From Chroococcopsis sp964623815 (GTDB lineage: Bacteria; Cyanobacteriota; Cyanobacteriia; Cyanobacteriales; Microcystaceae), in NCBI GenBank assembly GCA_964623815.1, contig CAZUVR010000008.1:1-64000 (forward strand): a stretch of 64,000 bases of DNA, written 5' to 3'. The notes below the pieces were generated by a model. The model searched no databases. It worked only from the letters and a program-made list of their open reading frames with translations, and was not told the origin of the DNA. The translations under genes and the position numbers were made by a program. This document shows positions 7,441 through 15,490 of the stretch, in pieces; within the stretch, counting starts at the first letter, position 1; every line of letters begins with the position of its first letter.

Positions 7441-8416
7441 TTATTGTTCCCGTGATTCATTGGCGATTTGTCTAACTTGTTCGAGGTCAAGTTCTAAAGC
7501 TGTGCTAATCTGCTCTAAGTTTAATCCCAAAGCGATAAGACGGGGAACTGAGTCGATTTTCGCCTGTTGCCTACCCTNNNNNNNNNNNNNNNNNNNNNNN
7601 NNNNNNNNNNNNNNNNNNNNNNNNNNNNNNNNNNNNNNNNNNNNNNNNNNNNNNNNNNNNNNNNNNNNNNNNNNNNNCCTGTACACCCTGTTGCCTACCC
7701 TCCTGTACACCCTGTTGCCTACCCTCCTGTACACCCTGTTGCCTACCCTCCTGTACGCCCTGTTGCCTACCTTCCTCTAGTGCCTCTTGATAAACTCTGG
7801 TTTGTTTGAGGTCATTTATACTAAACATGGCTTCTATCTCCTGACGACTCAACTGCGGCAATTTATACACCAAAATAGTCTCTATTAATTCTAGAAGTTC
7901 TCGGCTTCCTCTTATTTGGTCTCCATCCGCCCTAACTTTCTCGATCAATTTCCTGCCTTCTGCGAGGGCGTTTTCTGGCGGACTAATGATTAATTTTAAT
8001 GTGGCTACCCCTGGGGATTCTAAATTTTCGATTTCCTCGAGGTAGAATCTCCGCACCCTGGAGGAGTTCAATAGTTCCGGGTAACGTGAGTTGTCTTCCC
8101 CTTCTACTCTTCTCCCAGGATAAATGACTACCGCCTGCCAATCTTTCACGCCTTCATTCTGATAGAGATACAAGAATATCTCGGCGAACAATCTGGCGTA
8201 GAATCGGTTATCCCTTTGAAATTGTACCTCCACGAAATAAAGAGGTTGCTCCGGCTCCTCAGGTAGGAAAACCCCATCGAGCCGGAAGGCTGATTGTTTT
8301 ACCTCTTCTGATGTGAATCTGTATCGGGTGGCCGTGTCCGGCGGTAAATTCAACAATTCAAAAAAGCATTGTGGGAATTGTTGGAACAGTTGATAGAAAA
8401 TACTGTCGGTTCTCAT
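7441..8416 (-). CDS. DUF2887 / Rpn-family nuclease-like protein, interrupted by an assembly gap
   Basis: The N-terminal 190 residues (MRTDSIFYQLFQQFPQCFFE, DGVFLPE, LYFVEVQFQRD, FAEIFLYL) form the PD-(D/E)XK-like core of the DUF2887/Rpn family; the EVQ strand carries the putative catalytic residues. Then comes a run of EGRQQGVQ octapeptide repeats, then the gap, and beyond it GRQQAKIDSVPRLIALGL...LDLEQVRQIA, the usual C-terminal helix of the family. The two sides are out of frame by one as drawn, but the 100-N gap is a placeholder of unknown true size, so one continuous gene is the simplest reading. The family is implicated in recombination and is often multicopy in cyanobacteria. True protein length cannot be given. 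Confidence 0.75.
7562..7773 (-). repeat. 24-bp in-frame tandem repeat within DUF2887 gene
   Basis: Four consecutive 24-base units occupy 7678-7773 (the first three identical, the fourth with two changes), and a partial unit abuts the left side of the gap at 7562-7577. Each unit encodes EGRQQGVQ. Since 24 is a multiple of three, unit gain or loss would keep the frame. Confidence 0.9.
7578..7677. other. Assembly gap (100 Ns)
   Basis: Exactly 100 undetermined bases, a conventional scaffold placeholder, placed inside the tandem repeat. The true size and repeat number are unknown. Confidence 0.98.
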
Positions 8417-8509
8417 TCTCCGAGTCTCGCTCCCATCCGTTATACCTATTCTATAAAATTAGATACGGCCCTGTCTGGAGGTAGCCGAGACGCAGAGGCT
8501 TAATCCATC

Positions 8510-9829
8510 TTACCTTTCTATCTCGCCGACGAACTTGGGCACCGCCGAAGTAAGCACGTCATTACCCTCGCCCGTTACTAATACGTCATCTTCGATACGC
8601 ACACCTATACCCCGCCAATGTTCTGGCACTTCCGGCTGTCCTTCGGCCGGTTTTATATCGGGTGCGATGTAAATACCCGGTTCAACCGTCAACACCTGTC
8701 CGGGTTGCAAGGTTTGCCATGATTCTTCCCCGCACTTATAAGCGCCCGCGTCGTGTACGTCTAAACCAAGCCAGTGCCCGGTACGGTGCATATAGAAGGG
8801 TTTATATTTTTCTTCCTTGATGATTTCTTCTATATCCCCCGCCAATAGTTTTAAATCGATTAAACCCTCTACTAAAACTCTAACAGCGGTATCGTGAATC
8901 TGGTTATAGGGATTACCGGCTTTCACCGCTTCTATGGCTTTTAACTGTGCGTCTAAAACTAATTGGTAAATCGTTTTCTGCTCCGGGGTAAATTTGCCGT
9001 TAATCGGAAAGGTACGGGTAATATCGCCGTTGTAATATTCGTAGGCACAACCGGCATCGATGAGCAGTAAGTCGCCGTCTTGCAATTGTCGATCGTTATT
9101 AACATAGTGCAGTATACAGGCGTTGGCTCCCCCGGCGACGATCGAGGGATAAGCTGGCCCCATTCCCCCCGCCATCCGGAATGTATGCGCTATTTCTGCC
9201 TCGATTTCATATTCGTAGAGTCCAGGGCGGGTGAATTCCCGGGCGCGGTTGTGAGCCTCGGCAGAGATGGCGGTAGCTTTACGGATTAGCTCTAACTCCG
9301 TCTCACTCTTGATTAAACGCAAGGGATGGAGGATGAAGTTAGTATCTTCTATCCCGGTGGGGCCGTAACCTTTGCGGGCGTATCCGGCTACCTGTTTCTG
9401 ATAATGAGTCAGGATGGTGTTATTGAGATGTTTATCGCGTCCGAAATGGTAGTAAATGTGATCGCTCTTATCGAGATATTGGGGTAATTTTTCGTCTAGT
9501 TGGTCGATGGTATAGGCTTCATCGGCACCGAAATATTCTTTCGCTCCCTCGACACCGTAGCGGTATCCTGTCCAGGTTTCCTTTTCTGGGTCTTTCGGTT
9601 GTACAAAGAGGATATATTTATGTTCGGGGTGGTGCGGGGCTAATACGGCTACCGCTGAGGGTTCATTGAATCCCGTTACATAATAGAAGTCGCTTTCCTG
9701 GCGGTAGGTGTACTCTACATCGTTGTGCATTACCGCCATCGGTGCCGCCGCGATGATAGCGGTGCCGTTGCCGATTTTTTCCATGATTTTTTCCCGCCGT
9801 TGCCGGTATTCGCTCTGAGCAATTGCCAT
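8510..9829 (-). CDS. pepP: Xaa-Pro aminopeptidase (M24B)
   Basis: 439 residues with an N-terminal aminopeptidase-P domain (about 1-170, containing EYTYRQESDFYYVTGFNEP) and a C-terminal pita-bread metallopeptidase domain. The five metal ligands are visible in LLLIDAGCAY, GDITRTFP, HRTGHWLGLDVHD, LTVEPGIYI and GVRIEDDVLV. It removes N-terminal residues preceding proline, a cytosolic peptide-turnover role. Start ATG with MAIAQSEYRQRR matches the usual N-terminus. It is transcribed alone, divergent from the Uma2 gene. Confidence 0.93.
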   Translation of the reverse strand: MAIAQSEYRQRREKIMEKIGNGTAIIAAAPMAVMHNDVEYTYRQESDFYYVTGFNEPSAVAVLAPHHPEHKYILFVQPKDPEKETWTGYRYGVEGAKEYFGADEAYTIDQLDEKLPQYLDKSDHIYYHFGRDKHLNNTILTHYQKQVAGYARKGYGPTGIEDTNFILHPLRLIKSETELELIRKATAISAEAHNRAREFTRPGLYEYEIEAEIAHTFRMAGGMGPAYPSIVAGGANACILHYVNNDRQLQDGDLLLIDAGCAYEYYNGDITRTFPINGKFTPEQKTIYQLVLDAQLKAIEAVKAGNPYNQIHDTAVRVLVEGLIDLKLLAGDIEEIIKEEKYKPFYMHRTGHWLGLDVHDAGAYKCGEESWQTLQPGQVLTVEPGIYIAPDIKPAEGQPEVPEHWRGIGVRIEDDVLVTGEGNDVLTSAVPKFVGEIER

Positions 9830-9970
9830 AGATGATCGATCGTATAGATAATATATCTATCTTAAAGCCAGAAAAACCGAGGGGTATTTTCTCCGTCAGT
9901 TCTACCGCCCTTCACCAAAAAAGGAATCGATTACAATGATTATCAGTACACTTATTCTAGAGATGGGCTT

Positions 9971-10543
9971 ATGGTCGCAGAACCCCAATACCCCCGCCGG
10001 ATGACCCCCGAAGAATATTTAGAATGGGAATCTCAGCAAGAATTGCGCCATGAATATATTGACGGTGAAATTTTAGCCATGACTGGTGGCTCTATCCCCC
10101 ATACGGAAATTTATCTGAACCTATACACTGCTTTAAGACTTCACTTAAGGCATATGGGCTGTAAAGCTTACGTGTCGGATGTCAAGGTTAAAGACCAGAA
10201 GAATAATCGTTATTTTTATCCCGATTTAGTAGTAACTTGCGCTCCAGAAGATTTACGCGCCCGTGATTTCGTACAGTCACCCAAGGTAATTGTAGAGGTT
10301 CTCTCGCCAAGTACGGCCGGTTACGATCGCTCTCAAAAACTTAAATACTACCGTCAGTTTGAAAGCTTACAGGAATACATATTAATCGACTCGGAAGAAA
10401 TGTCAGTGGAAATCTACCATCGGGGTCAAGAAAAAACCTGGCTTTATCGTGCCTATACCGCAGAAGAAAATATGAGGGTGAATAGTATTAACTTTGAGCT
10501 ACCTTTAGAAACCCTTTATGAAGGTATTATTTTTGATAGTTAA
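9971..10543 (+). CDS. Uma2 family endonuclease-like protein
   Basis: 190 residues with the Uma2 (DUF820) layout abundant in cyanobacteria: MTPEEYLEWESQQELRHEYI, DGEILAMTGGS, then FYPDLVVTC and KVIVEVLSPSTAGYDR. The PDL...EVLS pair is the PD-(D/E)XK catalytic arrangement (Asp then Glu-x-Lys/Leu type). The family resembles restriction-enzyme folds and is thought to be linked to transposition or repair, though no member here has an obvious partner. Complete length. Family call secure; function open. Confidence 0.9.
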   Translation: MVAEPQYPRRMTPEEYLEWESQQELRHEYIDGEILAMTGGSIPHTEIYLNLYTALRLHLRHMGCKAYVSDVKVKDQKNNRYFYPDLVVTCAPEDLRARDFVQSPKVIVEVLSPSTAGYDRSQKLKYYRQFESLQEYILIDSEEMSVEIYHRGQEKTWLYRAYTAEENMRVNSINFELPLETLYEGIIFDS

Positions 10544-10577
10544 TTCTTCACCCTAATTGTTACCTCCGATGAAGCTC

Positions 10578-10991
10578 CTAGCGTCTATTTAACTTATGTT
10601 TGAACGCGGCTCCGAAGCTAACACTGGTTATCGCCCCCAAAATACTAAAAGGTTCGGGTATGGCGGCTGATGACGGTTGAAAATTCAAAGTAAACAGGCC
10701 CGAATCACCGAAATGAGTATGACTCGCATCACTAGTAACGTCTACTAACTGAAAAGTTGCCGAATACACTTGTTCGGGAGCCGATTCGGAAACGTAAAAA
10801 ACGGGTTTGAACTCGAAGTAATCTCCGGTTCCTAATATATGAGTGTCGCCCGAAGTAAATAAATCTTGCCCCCCAGTATCCGCTACCCTCAAACCGGGAG
10901 TTATGGATATTAATTTTAAAGCGATCGTGGTCGTGTCACCCAATAAACTATTCCAGCGATCGCCACGAATATGATAGATTGTTAAAAACCT
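10578..10991 (-). pseudogene. 5'-truncated PEP-CTERM exported protein
   Basis: The frame is open from a TGA at 10992-10994 to the stop at 10578. Coding-like sequence (GDRWNSLLGDTTTIALKL, ITPGLRVADTGGQ, SHTHFGDSGLFTLNF) runs into a normal C-terminal sorting signal: AAIPEPFSILGAITSVSF then basic HKLNRR. No signal peptide and no proper start exist; the only in-frame initiator is a TTG at 10941-10943. The 5' side abuts the 3' end of cbpM, so a deletion has probably removed the N-terminal half. PEP-CTERM proteins are exported and sorted by exosortase. Probably non-functional. Confidence 0.6.
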
Positions 10992-11002
10992 TCATCTCCC
11001 AT

Positions 11003-11299
11003 TTACAGCCCCTCATAAGCCTTGATACGGGCTTTCAGACGAGTTATTTCCCGGGTCAGGTCTAAAACCATAGAAGTCCCGACCCAATTTAAACCCAAAT
11101 CCCGACGCAGGCGCAGCATTTGAGCGATGCGGGCCACATCCGCCTCTCTTAACTTAGCTTCTTGCGCCTCCACTAAATTCATCGATACGAAACGCTCGAT
11201 CAAAGTCACTGAGATAGCCGTCATATCTGCTACCTGCTCGTAGCTATAACAATATTCCTCGGTGCTTACGTGCAAAAATTCAAAATCAGGTGTGTTCAT
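11003..11299 (-). CDS. cbpM: Chaperone modulator CbpM (MerR-like)
   Basis: 98 residues with a MerR-like helix-turn-helix (YSYEQVADMTAISVTLIERFVSMNLV) followed by RIAQMLRLRRDLGLNWVGTSMVLDL and a C-terminal coiled helix. CbpM binds the J-domain of CbpA and inhibits its co-chaperone activity. Its start overlaps the cbpA stop by four bases (ATGA), the usual cbpA-cbpM operon arrangement. Identification rests on both sequence and context. Confidence 0.9.
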   Translation of the reverse strand: MNTPDFEFLHVSTEEYCYSYEQVADMTAISVTLIERFVSMNLVEAQEAKLREADVARIAQMLRLRRDLGLNWVGTSMVLDLTREITRLKARIKAYEGL

Positions 11300-12312
11300 A
11301 GGGTGATACTCTCCAAATCAGCGTGAGGGTTAAAAGTGCGCTTCGCCCGAATCTCTTCATAACAGGTGCGCTCCTCGGGGGTAAGCTCTTGACTACTAGG
11401 CGTGACAATCTTGATCTTAACGAGTAAATCGGTGCTATCACCTTTGGGACTCTTCCAACCCTTCCCCCGCAGGCGGAGAGTTTGCCCCGAATTCACACCC
11501 GCCGGAATTTTCAATTGAACCAGGCCATCGGGCGTGGGCACATCGATTTCCGTCCCTAAAACCGCGTCATCGGGAGCGATTTTAATTTCACAGGTTAGAT
11601 TGAGATCCTCGCCCAAGGTAAAAAAGCTATGGGGTGCAATATCGATATTGAGGTATAAATCGCCCCTCTGCCCCGTCATCGGGTTAGCCCTGCCCTTGCC
11701 CTTAATACGGATACGGCTCCCAGGTTTCGCCCCAGGGGGAATCCTCACCTTAAAAGGCCCCTCCCCTTCGAGTTGTAATTCTTTGGTCACGCCGTTGAAA
11801 GCCTCATTCATTGTCAGCACAAAAGCCGCCTCTGTATCGGGATGGGGGGCGTAATCACGATAAGACCTTTGATAACCGCGATCGAACTCTGGCTCTACAT
11901 CGGGGCTACCGTAGCTCGTAGTATAATGGTAGTTTTTCCCCCCCCCACGGCCGCCCCGGGCGTATTGATTGAGTAATTCATCGATGAAGTCTTGGAAACC
12001 ACCGTAATTACTGAAATCCTTTTCGCCATAGGTTTCACCCCCGGCGTAGTCTTGGGGGGCGCGTCCTTCCTGTACCTGTTTCCAATATTGGCCGTAGCGA
12101 TCGTATTTCTTCCGGCTCTCGTCATCGGAAAGAACCTCATTAGCTTCGTTAAGTTCCTTAAACTTCTCCTCCGCCGTCGGAGCGTCCGGATTCAAATCGG
12201 GGTGAAGTTTACGGGCCAGTTTACGATAGGCCTTCTTGATTTCCTCTTGAGTCGCGGTTTTATCTACCCCTAAAATGGAGTAATAATCTTTAAAGTCCTT
12301 GTCAGTAGCCAT
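11296..12312 (-). CDS. cbpA: DnaJ-class co-chaperone CbpA
   Basis: 338 residues. A J-domain at 9-75 has the HPD triad at 37-39, which stimulates DnaK ATPase. A Gly/Tyr-rich linker follows (ARGGRGGGKNYHYTTSYG), then two beta-barrel DnaJ C-terminal domains (ELQLEGEGPFKVRIPPGAK onward, GDLYLNIDI, LRLRGKGW). The cysteine zinc finger of DnaJ is absent, as expected for CbpA. It is followed by cbpM. An 8-bp inverted repeat (TTTCAACA at 12367-12374 and TGTTGAAA at 12402-12409) lies in its upstream region but is not a standard CIRCE element. Confidence 0.93.
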   Translation of the reverse strand: MATDKDFKDYYSILGVDKTATQEEIKKAYRKLARKLHPDLNPDAPTAEEKFKELNEANEVLSDDESRKKYDRYGQYWKQVQEGRAPQDYAGGETYGEKDFSNYGGFQDFIDELLNQYARGGRGGGKNYHYTTSYGSPDVEPEFDRGYQRSYRDYAPHPDTEAAFVLTMNEAFNGVTKELQLEGEGPFKVRIPPGAKPGSRIRIKGKGRANPMTGQRGDLYLNIDIAPHSFFTLGEDLNLTCEIKIAPDDAVLGTEIDVPTPDGLVQLKIPAGVNSGQTLRLRGKGWKSPKGDSTDLLVKIKIVTPSSQELTPEERTCYEEIRAKRTFNPHADLESITL

Positions 12313-12502
12313 GATGTATTAAGCTTTTTCTTCGATGTTATCGCCTTTACCCTTTATACCGTACCATTTCAACATTAACCCGAAAGGGAAAACGATTCGA
12401 GTGTTGAAAGTAATAAATTCATATAAATTTGTAAGATTTTAAGAATTTATATTTTGAAAAATTCCTTTTTATGACTTAAGCTAGGACAGGCTCGCTATAA
12501 CT

Positions 12503-12685
12503 ATGTCTCTTATGACTAATGCAAAAATCGTCATTTTATCTATAATTGCCGTCTTGTTTGGTTTCACCGCGATCGTCCTGATTTTTGATATAGATTTCAT
12601 GCGCTGGCTCACCTGTAGTAGTCCGATAGCGAACCAGCAAGATAAAAACTCGGATGTTTGTAAGCGCTTGGATCGGGGAATTTAA
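12503..12685 (+). CDS. Small hypothetical single-span membrane protein
   Basis: 60 residues: one hydrophobic helix (AKIVILSIIAVLFGFTAIVLIF) then a polar tail with two cysteines (TCSSPIANQQ, DVCKRLDR). Starts are possible at 12503 or three codons later (MTNAKIV). It lies in a 485-base space between the cbpA promoter and the end of the phytase-like gene. Coding status is supported only by the plausible membrane protein shape. Confidence 0.4.
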   Translation: MSLMTNAKIVILSIIAVLFGFTAIVLIFDIDFMRWLTCSSPIANQQDKNSDVCKRLDRGI

Positions 12686-12797
12686 GTATCTTTACTCTGC
12701 CGGATTATCGGCTTTAGCCATAGTCCTACTTGCCGAAGAGAATCAATCGGTATCCTCGACAAGTAGAATTGCGATGAGAAATTAAAATTTACTGAAC

Positions 12798-14036
12798 CTA
12801 GGGTTTTTTCTTAGTGAAAATAGCACTACAACCGATCACTAATAAACCTCCCAATACGGACGGCTCGGGGACGGATTGAGGTGTAGCCCCGCCAACACGA
12901 AAGGCGAGGAATTGAGTGAATTGAGTGGGGCTAAAATTATTGTCACTGACGAGGATGAGAGAGCGTTCTCCGCTAGGCAAATTTGGCCCGAACGAGATGC
13001 CTTCCACATTATCGATCGGAATGCCTAAAGAAGTCAGATCCAATAGTAGGGTTTTACTCGCTCCTACTATGCCCGAAACCCCGTCAATACTTGCTAAACC
13101 GCTAATATCGGTGGCTCCGTCTAAAGACACCTCATAAATTTTCACCGTATTTCCGGTATTTCCCGGAGTACCTACCGCACCCGTTGAAAAAGAGCGTTCT
13201 AAAGAGAGAAAATGTTTACCCGTATTATCTAAGGCGAGTAGCTCCACCAGTCCGGTAGTGTTAAAAGCATTGCTCGGATTAGGAGGTAGGGCAACTGGAT
13301 CGGTTTCGTAGAGGAATTGAGCGATCGCCTGTCCCGTAGTTAGATCATACTGAAGAATTCTGGAAGGACTGCCGTTAGAGAGCGTCGCTATTGGCCCATC
13401 CTGAACTAAGGCATTCTCGGAAGCAGAAAACAAAAATCTTTTATCGGGTGTAACGGCAACACTTTCCAATGACAAGTTATTACGAACCCCATTAGTAGTA
13501 GGAATAGATTTAGGTTCGGGAATGAATTGAGTCGGAATCGGTAAGGTCGATGTTTGTTGACCAGTTGAGAGAGAAAATTGATTGATAAAAGGATCGATAA
13601 TTCGATTACTAGATACTTCTCCCTCAGAAGAAATATACAGGTCAGAACCGACAACAGCAATACCTTCAGGATCTAAGTTAAAAGGTTGGAAGGGCTGTCC
13701 ATTGGAATCTAATATAGTGGTGACTGCCTGAAAAGTAACCCCGTTATTATTGCCGCTGGCGTTAAATAGGGAAGGATTGATACTAGCGGTATAAAAACGA
13801 GCTGGATTTATCTGACTACGATCGTCGGCAATAATATAAAAGTTTTCGGTGTCAAGATCATAAGTGATGCCGGATAAGCCACCTACTTCAGTGCCGTCAA
13901 AAGTGGTGCCCGTAGTGATAATAGATTGCCCTAGATATTGTAAATTAATCGAAGAAGCTTTTACCGATGGAGTGGTTACGGTAATAACAGTTAAGCTACC
14001 TAGTAAACCCAAGAAAAAATTAGATTTAGTCAGCAT
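12798..14036 (-). CDS. Esterase-like phytase-family exported protein with PEP-CTERM anchor
   Basis: 412 residues from the ATG at 14034-14036 (an upstream GTG is less likely). A signal peptide ends near SVKASS. The body has the 'esterase-like activity of phytase' beta-propeller pattern: LGGLSGITYD, FYIIADDRSQINPARFY, DPEGIAVVGSDLYISSEGE, LESVAVTPDKRFLFSASE, DNVEGISFGP and LILVSDNNF. The C-terminus has SVPEPSVLGGLLVIG and basic TKKKP, a sorting signal. It is the third gene of a same-strand run of exported phosphoester-type proteins and begins nine bases after the preceding stop region. Likely hydrolyses organic phosphate esters outside the cell; activity inferred from family. Confidence 0.85.
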   Translation of the reverse strand: MLTKSNFFLGLLGSLTVITVTTPSVKASSINLQYLGQSIITTGTTFDGTEVGGLSGITYDLDTENFYIIADDRSQINPARFYTASINPSLFNASGNNNGVTFQAVTTILDSNGQPFQPFNLDPEGIAVVGSDLYISSEGEVSSNRIIDPFINQFSLSTGQQTSTLPIPTQFIPEPKSIPTTNGVRNNLSLESVAVTPDKRFLFSASENALVQDGPIATLSNGSPSRILQYDLTTGQAIAQFLYETDPVALPPNPSNAFNTTGLVELLALDNTGKHFLSLERSFSTGAVGTPGNTGNTVKIYEVSLDGATDISGLASIDGVSGIVGASKTLLLDLTSLGIPIDNVEGISFGPNLPSGERSLILVSDNNFSPTQFTQFLAFRVGGATPQSVPEPSVLGGLLVIGCSAIFTKKKP

Positions 14037-14045
14037 ATTTCCCAC

Positions 14046-15401
14046 TTAATTAGATTTGTTTTTTCTGAAACCGAATAAACCGCTCAAAGTCGCGGCCAAT
14101 ATTCCTAGAAGGCTACCAGGTTCCGGAACGGAAGTAGGCCCTACAACAGAGGTGCTGAGATTTAAAACTACCGCGTGATGATCGGAAGCCGAGTTTAGAG
14201 AGGAGAGGGGATTACTATCGACAGGCCAGAAAACTTCTCCCCCTTCGATACTTAAATTGCTGGAGGGTAAGACATAATCCACTCTCAGCCCACCCGTAAA
14301 AGCGGCGGTGTCGTAGGCCGGGTTGCCGATGTGGTTGAGGTTGCGATCGGCGTACTGAACACCCCCTAAACTGCCCGGGGTTAAACTAGTGTTTACTAGG
14401 GGATTATCTAAGAGTTGGTTGATCGCCCCGTCTCTACTGTCACCGTCGTAAGGATCGGCGTTTTGATCTCCCATGATCACGAAACGGGAATTAGGGGCGA
14501 GTCCGCCAAAATTTCCCTTATCGTCATAGATATAACTACCTTGTCCGGGTGTTATGTAGTCATTCCAAAGACGGATCTCATCGTGATTACGTCTACCGTT
14601 ACGGTCTTCTTGCCCGTCAAAAACCGGGGGAGTGGGATGACTAGCTAGAACGTGAACGATTTCGCCGTTAACATCGATCGGTAGATCCCAATGACTTTTG
14701 GAAGAAAGAGGAAACTTAGCAGCAGATTCTGGACTGTACCAATCCGTAGGGAGTAAATTACCTGGCATATCTTTCCAGAGAAAATTCTGGAAAGTACGGG
14801 ACTGTTCCTCCAAGATGGGATATTTGGAGAAAACCGCCATACCGTATTGACCAGGATAGAAACCAAAACCCCAAGAGGTATTGGCGTATTGAGGTGTTTC
14901 GATCGGTGGTTGAGCGATCGGGCCTCCCTGTTCCACGTTCAGGGCATAGCCAGAAAATACACCTGTGTTGAAAGGATCGGTAGTGTCGCCCGGTCTGACG
15001 AAGAATTCGTTAAAGTTAATCGGGTTAGCAGGGCCGTTGGGATCACCGGAAACATTTTGACCTATGGAGAGAAAGTTTTGCTGAAAAAGAGTGGCCGCAC
15101 CGGTGGGATTGGCGGGGTCATAGTTGAACTCGTTGAGTAGGATAATATCGGGGTTTACTCTCTGGATTACCTCCGCTATCTGACGTGCTTGATAGGTGAG
15201 AGTCCCGGGTGTATTATACTCTGCGTCACTGGAAGTTTTAGATAAGGCTTCGATCAAACCATTTTGCTGATTTGGGCTGAGAGAAGTGTTAAAAGTCGCG
15301 ATGCGGAAGTTAGACGCGGCTAAAACGGGAGAAAAAGGAGTTAAAGAGACTAGCAAGCCTAAACCTAACCCCAACACAGAAACCTTTGAAACGGGTTGCA
15401 T
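14046..15401 (-). CDS. Endonuclease/exonuclease/phosphatase-fold exported protein with PEP-CTERM anchor
   Basis: 451 residues. A signal peptide ends near VLAASN. The EEP (DNase I/phosphatase) motifs are visible in order: FRIATFNTSL, DIILLNEFNYD (metal Glu), SHPTPPVFDG, RFVIMGDQNADPYDGDS (Asp-x-Asn), LRVDYVLPS and SASDHHAVVL (catalytic Asp-His). The C-terminus is SVPEPGSLLGILAATLSGLF plus basic FRKNKSN. Cyanobacterial relatives are likely extracellular nucleases or phosphodiesterases. It lies between PhoX-like and phytase-like genes, supporting release of phosphate from nucleic acids or other organic phosphates. Confidence 0.88.
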   Translation of the reverse strand: MQPVSKVSVLGLGLGLLVSLTPFSPVLAASNFRIATFNTSLSPNQQNGLIEALSKTSSDAEYNTPGTLTYQARQIAEVIQRVNPDIILLNEFNYDPANPTGAATLFQQNFLSIGQNVSGDPNGPANPINFNEFFVRPGDTTDPFNTGVFSGYALNVEQGGPIAQPPIETPQYANTSWGFGFYPGQYGMAVFSKYPILEEQSRTFQNFLWKDMPGNLLPTDWYSPESAAKFPLSSKSHWDLPIDVNGEIVHVLASHPTPPVFDGQEDRNGRRNHDEIRLWNDYITPGQGSYIYDDKGNFGGLAPNSRFVIMGDQNADPYDGDSRDGAINQLLDNPLVNTSLTPGSLGGVQYADRNLNHIGNPAYDTAAFTGGLRVDYVLPSSNLSIEGGEVFWPVDSNPLSSLNSASDHHAVVLNLSTSVVGPTSVPEPGSLLGILAATLSGLFGFRKNKSN

Positions 15402-15490
15402 TTCTTTTGACTCCTAAACAGTATTTTTATACTTGAGCAAAATATAGGGCGATCGATAATCGATATTGATTAGCGTCGCCCGAAGAGAAA

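Noticed and set aside
12367..12409. Possible CIRCE/heat-shock operator upstream of cbpA
   Set aside because: The arms are only 8 bp with a 27-base loop and do not match TTAGCACTC-N9-GAGTGCTAA.
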